A stretch of DNA of 42,492 nucleotides, from positions 1 to 42,492 of the forward strand of contig JAUCBJ010004121.1 of NCBI GenBank assembly GCA_032718475.1, given 5' to 3'. The DNA comes from Nemertoderma westbladi. Its lineage: Eukaryota; Xenacoelomorpha; Nemertodermatida; Nemertodermatidae. This document shows positions 10,005 through 19,900 of the stretch, one piece after another. The position numbers were made by a program, and so were the translations under genes. Every line of letters starts with the position of its first letter. The first letter of the stretch is position 1. The notes under the pieces are model-generated. The model was not told the DNA's origin and did no database searches. It worked only from the letters and a program-made list of their open reading frames with translations.

Positions 10005-10213
10005 CAAAAAAGCAAACAGTCGGCCGAAGCCGGGGGCGCCCAGAAGGCTCCTCTTTCGATAGTTACTACTCCTGTCCAGTTATTTAACTGGTATTCATTT
10101 TGATTTTATGGACCCCAGTGGATGAAAGGCTGAGTGGACACTGGCGGGGCTGTACCTACAGTACAACCAATAGATTACAGGCCCGGCGCTCAACCAACTG
10201 AGCTACCCCCGCC
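10005..10213 (-). mobile_element. tRNA-headed SINE
   Basis: Minus strand from 10213 begins GGCGGGGGTAGCTCAGTTGG, an A-box-like tRNA 5' end. The first 71 nt (10213-10143) close with CCCCGCC, giving a perfect 7-bp acceptor-type stem with GGCGGGG. The T-arm is degenerate (GGTTGTACTGTAGG in place of GGTTCGANTCC), so it is not a functional tRNA. An unrelated body follows, ending with CGAAAGAGGAGCCTTC and GGCCGACTGTTTGC. The same body end occurs on the plus strand at about 31666-31725, which supports a dispersed SINE family. Confidence 0.62.
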
Positions 10214-11048
10214 TTTTGCACTCCAATATAGCAATAATTGATGGTTTCAAAATATATATGGGTTTAGAGGTTTTGATTTAGCGGCATCCCAATAATTAGT
10301 CTCAAATTCATCCTATTCGTTGTATTTCTTAAATTTATCGGAATCTTGTAACTATACAACTCAGTTAAAATCGTTGCCTTTCAACAATATGGTTATATAT
10401 GGTGGAAAATTTCCATAGCAACAGACAAACTACAGAATTAATTGTTGATCTGCCTCCTAGGTTGCATTCTATTGGGATGTTTGAACGAACATAGATAGAG
10501 ATACCGTACAGTTGTAAATAGTACTGTGGCTGTAAAGAATCTAAATTATAAAAATTATCAAATTTATCAGAAGTTTTCAAAATAACGCAATAAGAACTTA
10601 TATTTTGTAATAGTATCTGTTAAAGTACTCATTAATATACAGTAATGACATCGATCATAAAGTATCTCAACCATAATGTTATATTTTATTTTAATCATTT
10701 ATTTCAGACCAAAACGAATAGTCCATATTTATTAGGCACCGGTAAAATTCCAAATATGTAAGATAAAGAGTTACAGCACAAGTTATGCAAATAAAACAGA
10801 GCGCGTACGTACATTATGACCAATTAATGGGCTGTCTGCTCTGCCGCAAATGCGATAGGTTTCCATGGAAATATTATAAATAAATATCTGTTATAATTAA
10901 ACCACGTCTTACTAAATACATTCCTATAATAATAATTACAAAAAACGACGAATTTGATACATTTGAGACGTAATTATTGCAATGCTGCGAAATAAAAACC
11001 CTTCAACCCATATATTTTTGAAATCAGCAATAATTACTGATCCATTAT
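10214..11048. other. AT-rich intergenic DNA, no gene recognised
   Basis: No domain, RNA fold or repeat family recognised. Confidence 0.5.
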
Positions 11049-14000
11049 AGTGCAAAGGATATCTGGACTTTAGTGTGAAGGATATCTGGACTTTAGTGTG
11101 AAGGATATCTAGACTTTAGTGTGAAGGATATCTGGACTTTAGTGTGAAAGATATCTGGACTTTAGTGTGAAAGATATCTGGACTTTAGTGTGAAGGATAT
11201 CTGGACTTTAGTGTGAAGGATATCTGGACTTTAGTGTGAAGGATATCTGGACTTTAGTGTGAAGGATATCTGGACTTTAGTGCAAAGGATATCTGGACTT
11301 TAGTGTGAAGGATATCTGGACTTTAGTGTGAAGGATATCTAGACTTTAGTGTGAAGGATATCTGGACTTTAGTGTGAAAGATATCTGGACTTTAGTGTGA
11401 AGGATATCTGGACTTTAGTGTGAAGGATATCTGGACTTTAGTGTGAAGGATATCTGGACTTTAGTGTAAAGGATATCTGCATTTGAGTGTGAAGGATATC
11501 TGGACTTTAGTGTGAAGGAAATCTGGACTTTAGTGTGACGGATATCTGGACTTTAGTGTGAAGGATATCTGGACTTTAGTGTGAAGGATAGGATATCTGG
11601 ACTTTAGTGTGAAGGATAGAATATCTGGACTTTAGTGTGAAGGATAGGATATCTGGACTTTAGTGTGAAAGATATCTGGACTTTAGTGTGAAGGATATCT
11701 GGACTTTAGTGTGAAGGATATCTGGACTTTAGTGTGAAGGATATCTGGACTTTAGTGTGAAGGATATCTGGACTTTAGTGTGAAGGATATCTGGACTTTA
11801 GTGTGAAGGATATCTGGACTTTAGTGTGAAGGATATCTGGACTTTAGTGTGAAGGATATCTGGACTTTAGTGTGAAGGATATCTGGACTTTAGTGTGAAG
11901 GATATCTGGACTTTAGTGTGAAGGATATCTGGACTTTAGTGTAAAGGATATCTGCACTTGAGTGTGAAGGATATCTGGACTTTAGTGTGAAGGATATCTG
12001 GACTTTAGTGTGAAGGATATCTGGACTTTAGTGTGAAGGATATCTAGACTTTAGTGTGAAGGATATCTGGACTTTAGTGTGAAGGATAGGATATCTGGAC
12101 TTTAGTGTGAAGGATAGAATATCTGGACTTTAGTGTGAAGGATAGGGTATCTGGACTTTAGTGTGAAAGATATCTGGACTTTAGTGTGAAGGATATCTGG
12201 ACTTTAGTGTGAAGGATATCTGGACTTTAGTGTGAAGGATATCTGGACTTTAGTGTGACGGATATCTGGACTTTAGTGTGAAGGATATCTGGACTTTAGT
12301 GTGAAGGATAGGATATCTGGACTTTAGTGTGAAGGATAGAATATCTGGACTTTAGTGTGAAGGATAGGATATCTGGACTTTAGTGTGAAAGATATCTGGA
12401 CTTTAGTGTAAAGGATATCTGCATTTGAGTGTGAAGGATATCTGGACTTTAGTGTGAAGGATATCTGGACTTTAGTGTGACGGATATCTGGACTTTAGTG
12501 TGAAGGATATCTGGACTTTAGTGTGAAGGATAGGATATCTGGACTTTAGTGTGAAGGATAGAATATCTGGACTTTAGTGTGAAGGATAGGATATCTGGAC
12601 TTTAGTGTGAAAGATATCTGGACTTTAGTGTGAAGGATATCTGGACTTTAGTGTGAAGGATATCTGGACTTTAGTGTGAAGGATATCTGGACTTTAGTGT
12701 GAAGGATATCTGGACTTTAGTGTAAAGGATATCTGGACTTTAGTGTGAAGGATATCTGGACTTTAGTGTGAAGGATATCTGGACTTTAGTGTGAAGGATA
12801 TCTGGACTTTAGTGTGAAGGATATCTGGACTTTAGTGTGAAGGATATCTGGACTTTAGTGTGAAGGATATCTGGACTTTAGTGTGAGGGATATCTGGACT
12901 TCAGTGTGAAGGATATCTGGACTTTAGTGTAAAGGATATCTGGACTTTAGTGTGAAGGATATCTGGACTTTAGTGTGAAGGATATCTGGACTTTAGTGTG
13001 AAGGATATCTGGACTTTAGTGTGAAGGATATCTGGACTTTAGTGTGAAGGATATCTGGACTTTAGTGTAAAGGATATCTGCACTTGAGTGTGAAGGATAT
13101 CTGGACTTTAGTGTGAAGGATATCTGGACTTTAGTGTGAAGGATATCTGGACTTTAGTGTGAAGGATATCTAGACTTTAGTGTGAAGGATATCTGGACTT
13201 TAGTGTGAAGGATAGGATATCTGGACTTTAGTGTGAAGGATAGAATATCTGGACTTTAGTGTGAAGGATAGGGTATCTGGACTTTAGTGTGAAGGATATC
13301 TGGACTTTAGTGTGAAGGATATCTGGACTTTAGTGTGAAGGATATCTGGACTTTAGTGTGAAGGATATCTGGACTTTAGTGTGAAGGATATCTGGACTTT
13401 AGTGTGAAGGATATCTGGACTTTAGTGTGAAGGATATCTGGACTTTAGTGTGAGGGATATCTGGACTTCAGTGTGAAGGATATCTGGACTTTAGTGTGAA
13501 GGATATCTGGACTTTAGTGTGAAGGATATCTGGACTTTAGTGTGACGGATATCTGGACTTTAGTGTGAAGGATATCTGGACTTTAGTGTGAAGGATAGGA
13601 TATCTGGACTTTAGTGTGAAGGATAGAATATCTGGACTTTAGTGTGAAGGATAGGATATCTGGACTTTAGTGTGAAAGATATCTGGACTTTAGTGTAAAG
13701 GATATCTGCATTTGAGTGTGAAGGATATCTGGACTTTAGTGTGAAGGATATCTGGACTTTAGTGTGACGGATATCTGGACTTTAGTGTGAAGGATATCTG
13801 GACTTTAGTGTGAAGGATAGGATATCTGGACTTTAGTGTGAAGGATAGAATATCTGGACTTTAGTGTGAAGGATAGGATATCTGGACTTTAGTGTGAAAG
13901 ATATCTGGACTTTAGTGTGAAGGATATCTGGACTTTAGTGTGAAGGATATCTGGACTTTAGTGTGAAGGATATCTGGACTTTAGTGTGAAGGATATCTGG

Positions 14001-14926
14001 ACTTTAGTGTGAAGGATATCTGGACTTTAGTGTGAAGGATATCTGGACTTTAGTGTGAAGGATATCTGGACTTTAGTGTGAAGGATATCTGGACTTTAGT
14101 GTGAAGGATATCTGGACTTTAGTGTGAAGGATATCTGGACTTTAGTGTGAAGGATATCTGGACTTTAGTGTGAGGCATATCTGGACTTCAGTGTGAAGGA
14201 TATCTGGACTTTAGTGTGAAGGATATCTGGACTTTAGTGTGAAGGATATCTGGACTTTAGTGTGAAGGATATCTGGACTTTAGTGTGAAGGATATCTGGA
14301 CTTTAGTGTGAAGGATATCTGGACTTTAGTGTGAAGGATATCTGGACTTTAGTGTAAAGGATATCTGCACTTGAGTGTGAAGGATATCTGGACTTTAGTG
14401 TGAAGGATATCTGGACTTTAGTGTGAAGGATATCTGGACTTTAGTGTGAAGGATATCTAGACTTTAGTGTGAAGGATATCTGGACTTTAGTGTGAAGGAT
14501 AGGATATCTGGACTTTAGTGTGAAGGATAGAATATCTGGACTTTAGTGTGAAGGATAGGGTATCTGGACTTTAGTGTGAAGGATATCTGGACTTTAGTGT
14601 GAAGGATATCTGGACTTTAGTGTGAAGGATATCTGGACTTTAGTGTGAAGGATATCTGGACTTTAGTGTGAAGGATATCTGGACTTTAGTGTGAAGGATA
14701 TCTGGACTTTAGTGTGAAGGATATCTGGACTTTAGTGTGAGGGATATCTGGACTTCAGTGTGAAGGATATCTGGACTTTAGTGTGAAGGATATCTGGACT
14801 TTAGTGTGAAGGATATCTGGACTTTAGTGTGAAGGATATCTGGACTTTAGTGTGAAGGATATCTGGACTTTAGTGTGAAGGATATCTGGACTTTAGTGTG
14901 AAGGATATCTGGACTTTAGTGTGAAG
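11049..14926. repeat. 23-bp satellite array, roughly 165 units
   Basis: Unit GGATATCTGGACTTTAGTGTGAA (23 bp), centred on the palindrome GATATC. A recurrent 28-bp variant carries an extra GATAG, and these variants come in fixed groups of three followed by an AAAGATATC unit. Rare markers reveal a 1287-bp higher-order duplication: GCATTTGAG at 12421 and 13708, GCACTTGAG at 13080 and 14367, GAGGGATATC/GAGGCATATC at 12885 and 14172 are all exactly 1287 bp apart. No long open frame, as 23 is not a multiple of three. Confidence 0.98.
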
Positions 14927-15494
14927 AGCTCCCACCGGTGCACAATAACGCAGTGGTGGGAGCCCTACACTGTACCAGGGCTCCCACCGGTGCACAATAA
15001 CGCAGTGGTGGGAGCCCTACACTGTACCAGGGCTCCCACCGGTGCACAATAACGCAGTGGTGGGAGCCCTACACTGTACCAGGGCTCCCATTGGTGCACA
15101 ATAACGCAGTGGTGGGAGCCCTGCACTGTACCAGGGCTCCCACCGGTGCACAATAACGCAGTGGTGGGAGCCCTACACTGTACCAGGGCTCCCACCGGTG
15201 CACAATAACGCAGTGGTGGGAGCCCTACACTGTACCAGGGCTCCCACCGGTGCACAATAACGCAGTGGTGGGAGCCCTACACTGTACCAGGGCTCCCACC
15301 AGTGCACAATAACGCAGTGGTGGGAGCCCTACACTGTACCAGGGCTCCCACCGGTGCACAATAACGCAGTGGTGGGAGCCCTACACTGTACCAGGGCTCC
15401 CACCGGTGCACAATAACGCAGTGGTGGGAGCCCTACACTGTACCAGGGCTCCCACCGGTGCACAATAACGCAGTGGTGGGAGCCCTACACTGTA
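14927..15494. repeat. 52-bp hairpin minisatellite, about 11 units
   Basis: Each unit holds a perfect inverted repeat: GGGCTCCCACC and GGTGGGAGCCC (11-bp arms) separated by an 18-bp loop that includes GGTGCACAATAACGCAGT, then CTACACTGTACCA as spacer. Copies are nearly identical (single changes such as CCATTGGTG and CCACCAGTG). The array starts directly at the end of the 23-bp satellite with no spacer. It ends in ACACTGTATATC. Confidence 0.97.
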
Positions 15495-15958
15495 TATCTA
15501 AGAGTAGACTCGATTAAAACTGTTTTTTGTATGTTTAAGCATTACATCGTTCCTCCATATTCTAAAAATTGTGTTAAAATAACTTACCTATCAATGAGTT
15601 TTATAATATAAATTTCGCCCCTGTATTTCAAATTTTAAATGATTAATGCATATTACTGGCAGTTCCCATAGTGGGGTATTAGATAAATAGAAAAATATTC
15701 CTATTACTAACAGGGCTGGCATTACAGGGTGGATCGTATCTTTAAATATTCTGTTACAGGCTTGGGACTGCTCATTACAGGTGGGACATTCAGTTTACCC
15801 TAATTATATCCTCACAGTTTGATCTAACATCTTGTTAATGGTAAAAATCGAATTCTCCATTAAAAATGATTTCAGAATATATTATATGGTTTTACATAGT
15901 TTTGATGAAGTTTAAATTTCATGAAAATAGCAATTCTATTTGGCCACTTTTGGTGAGA
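15495..15958 (+). repeat. flank of the 28-bp array, old dispersed-repeat copy
   Basis: AT-rich DNA with CATTACAGG motifs (near 15720, 15773) and GGCCACTTTTGGTGAGAATG just before the array. These match, inverted, the 8.4-9.3 kb region. No gene is seen. Confidence 0.4.
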
Positions 15959-16938
15959 ATGACCCTCCAGTATGTAGCACTACTAGATGACCCTCCAGTA
16001 TGTAGCACTACTAGATGACCCTCCAGTATGTAGCACTACTAGATGACCCTCCAGTATGTAGCACTACTAGATGACCCTCCAGTATGTAGCACTACTAGAT
16101 GACCCTCCAGTATGTAGCACTACTAGATGACCCTCCAGTATGTAGCACTACTAGATGACCCTCCAGTATGTAGCACTACTAGATGACCATCCAGTATGTA
16201 GCACTACTAGATGACCCTCCAATATGTAGCACTACTAGATGACCCTCCAGTATGTAGCACTACTAGATGACCCTCCAGTATGTAGCACTACTAGATGACC
16301 CTCCAGTATGTAGCACTACTAGATGACCCTCCAGTATGTAGCACCACTAGATGACCCTCCAGTATGTAGCACTACTAGATGACCCTCCAGTATGTAGCAC
16401 TACTAGATGACCCTCCAGTATGTAGCACTACTAGATGACCCTCCAGTATGTAGCACTACTAGATGACCCTCCAGTATGTAGCACTACTAGATGACCCTCC
16501 AGTATGTAGCACTACTAGATGACCCTCCAGTATGTAGCACTACTAGATGACCCTCCAGTATGTAGCACTACTACATGACCCTCCAGTATGTAGCACTACT
16601 AGATGACCCTCCAGTATGTAGCACTACTAGATGACCCTCCAGTATGTAGCACTACTAGATGACCCTCCAGTATGTAGCACTACTAGATGACCCTCCAGTA
16701 TGTAGCACTACTAGATGACCATCCAGTATGTAGCACTACTAGATGACCCTCCAGTATGTAGCACTACTAGATGACCCTCCAGTATGTAGCACTACTAGAT
16801 GACCCTCCAGTATGTAGCACTACTAGATGACCATCCAGTATGTAGCACTACTAGATGACCCTCCAGTATGTAGCACTATTAGATGACCCTCCAGTATGTA
16901 GCACTACTAGATGACCCTCCAGTATGTAGCACTACTAG
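15959..16938. repeat. 28-bp minisatellite, exactly 35 units
   Basis: Unit ATGACCCTCCAGTATGTAGCACTACTAG, 980 bp in total = 35 x 28 with no length variants and only scattered point changes (for example GACCATCC, CAATATG, GCACCACTAG). It ends 23 nt before the stop codon of the nischarin gene and would form most of that gene's 3' UTR. Confidence 0.98.
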
Positions 16939-16961
16939 CTATGTTATCATGGTTAACGCAA

Positions 16962-19900
16962 TTATTGTGTAGCACTACTAGCTATAGAGGAACTGATGTC
17001 CTCCAAACTCCCTCCCCTAAAATGCGACCACAACTTTTTCAACCTTGATAGAAACCGCTTGAGTTCTGCCTCAGAATAGAAACATATATGCAACGTTACG
17101 TCATTGGTTACTATAGGAACAGGGGACAGTCTGTCGTCACAAGTGAAGTACTCCTTGGACGTATCTATTGATAAATCGTCGGTATAATTGTAAATAACTA
17201 CGGATAATTCGGTCGCGGACTGAACATCTATGGATTCTATACAGGAGATGTTGTAAGATATGTCTACGGCGAAATGTCTAGACTCTGGAGGGGCCATGGC
17301 ATAACTAGGCAACGGGTAGGACACAAAGTCCTCCTTAATGACGGCGATGGTCTCGCTGGTTAGTACGACGGTGCGTATTACGTATTGGGATGGTCGGTCT
17401 CCACCGGAGAGTCTGTCTAGTTTGGTAATGTGGTAGGATAGAATCCGGACAGGTTCGGAGACTGGGTATCCGAGACTTTCTGTGATCGAGAAGGAAAGTT
17501 CGTAGACACTGTCGTCGGTGGGGTTGGTGAAGGTAAGGGGTTCGGTGTGAACGTGTTCCGATACAGATGGGTGAACGCATTCAGTGAATCTAGAGTGAGT
17601 GCGTTCAGTGTTCGGGGAGTGGGTGAATTCAGTGTACGGGGAGTGAGTGCGTTCAGTGTACGGGGAGTGAGTGAATTCAGTGCTTGGGGAGTGAGTGCGT
17701 TCAGTGTACAGGGAGTGAGTGCGTTCAATGTTCGGGGAGTGAGTGCGTTCAGTGAGTGGACTTCCCAATGGTTCGCTGTACGAACCCCCATATGGATCGC
17801 TACTCACTAAAGAAACAGCAGACAGTTGGTCCCACAGACTATCACTACCTTGATGCAACGGACTGGCAGTTGTCGAGGACTCCGGTAATTCGCTGTTACC
17901 TAGCAACCCTTTAAGCGCGCCAATCAGGGCCTGAGTTCGCGATGCGTCGCAGAGCAAACAGGAGAGAGTTGTATCGGGCCCATCAGAGACAATCCGCACA
18001 GATTGGTCGAAGAGACCTGCCCCGACTCGACGCACATCCCCTAACGAGATAGTCTGGAACACTCGCAGATGGTCTATGGGAAACTCCCCGCTGGGGGTGT
18101 TAGGGTCAGGGGAATCGGTTCTCTTGACGATCGGAAGGTTGGCAGATAGAAATAGTTTGTCGCTGATAAAATATAAGTTACTGCTGGAGAGACAAACGAA
18201 AGTGGGAATCTTTAGGAGAGGATGTTTAAAAGGGACGACGAAACACCAGGTGATAAACACTAGCAGCTCATTGGCTGGTTTAGTTAGACTCCCAACAGAG
18301 CCACTAAGGTGGTCGGGGTGTCCCACGAGATTAGCGGGTACCTTTATGTGTCTGTTGAACGTCTCCACTATCTCCCAGCTCTGCATGGCTGCGAGCGCGC
18401 GCAGCGATCGCATCGCCGTTAGGAAGTAGTCGGCATTCGCGTTGGCAGTGCTGATCCGTTCCAACAGCTGCATAGACGGTTTCTGTGTTGGTTTCCTACC
18501 GGTAGATGGCGCTAACAACCGGGAGCTGCCGGTGGATTTAACCCGTCGATGGGTGCGGACTGGCCGGCCCACAACCGGGTTGCTTTTACTTTCTTCAACT
18601 AAATTTTTTGTTTTTATTGAACTGCCGATGGAATTAGCCCTGGTCTGCGGTTCTGGGAGCTCCGCTATTCCATTGGTAATTTCACTGTCCTTAGTTCCCA
18701 CGGTTACCAGACTGTCTCTAGTTCCCACGGTTACCAGACTGTCTCTAGTTCCCACAGTTACCGGACTCTCTCTAGTTCCCACGGTTACCAGACTGTCTCT
18801 AGCTCCCACAGTTACCGGACTGTCTCTAGTTCCCACAGTTACCGGACTGTCTCTAGTTCCCGGGGTTACCAGACTGTCTCTAGTTCCCACGGTTACCAGA
18901 CTGTCTCTAGTTCCCACAGTTACCGGACTGTCTCTAGTTCCCACAGTTACTGGACTCTCTCTAGTTGCCATGGTTACCGGACTATCACTACAGACACCTG
19001 TTGGTGTGTTCCTACCAGAGTCTACAACTGCCCCGCCACCACACACCCCAACCTCTACCCGGGGTGTACTGGCACTCTCGCTGGAATCCACTCCATTACT
19101 TCCATCCACATTCACCTCAATTATTTTATCATCTCCCAGCCCCCCTTCCTTCCCCCTTCGACCCCCTATCTTCCCTCGCTTACCTTCCCCCCGCCCTCCA
19201 CTTCCACCCCGCACCCCCTGCCCACTCGACCTCATCCGACTCATAAACTTTATCAATCTCCGCATTAACTCCTCGTCACTATTCTCTATCATATAAAGAG
19301 CTTCAAGTTTAGCGATTCGCGCCAAGCAGAATTCCCAGTCCCTCGGGGTGTTGACCTTGGTTGCTAGGAGACCAGCGACTACGGACAGTCTCCTAGGCAA
19401 CTCAGACAGACCACTGAGCTCCGAGTAGCGGCTGTGTAGCAGACCGAGCCACTGGATTGATTGTCGATCCTGGGGAGGGGACCGACATACAGACAAGAGG
19501 ACTTTACGGACGGTGTTGAACTGGTGGGTATCGGGTTCGGTTGAACTCGGGAGACTCATAGAATCGGATGGATCCCGCGGACTCGTCTGGAACTCGTTGA
19601 AGAGTTTTAGCCACTCGTCGCCACCCTGCGAGCGGATCGTGTCAACGTTGGTTCGGTAGTCAATCGGGGATGATGAGCTGAGTTCCTGGACCTCGGGGGT
19701 TTTGGGGGCAGGACAGGGGGCAGGGAGGGGGGCCGTGGGAGTTGCCGAAACCACCGCTGGCGCCCCCACTGTCTCCCCCACCGCTCCCACTCGCACCACC
19801 GCCGCACTGTGCCGCTTCCCCTGCTGGGATGGCCGCCGCACCGCTGTCCGTCCCGTTTGCAACGCTGTTAGAACCGCGACCTTATCTGCCTCCTTCCCGG

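Noticed and set aside
10143-10213. Functional tRNA gene
   Set aside because: The acceptor stem and A box are good, but the T-arm/B box is degenerate and the anticodon arm does not fold cleanly; the SINE reading fits better.
14965-15255. Minus-strand 96-codon frame over the 52-bp array
   Set aside because: The peptide only cycles through three frames of the same 52-bp unit; no independent coding evidence.
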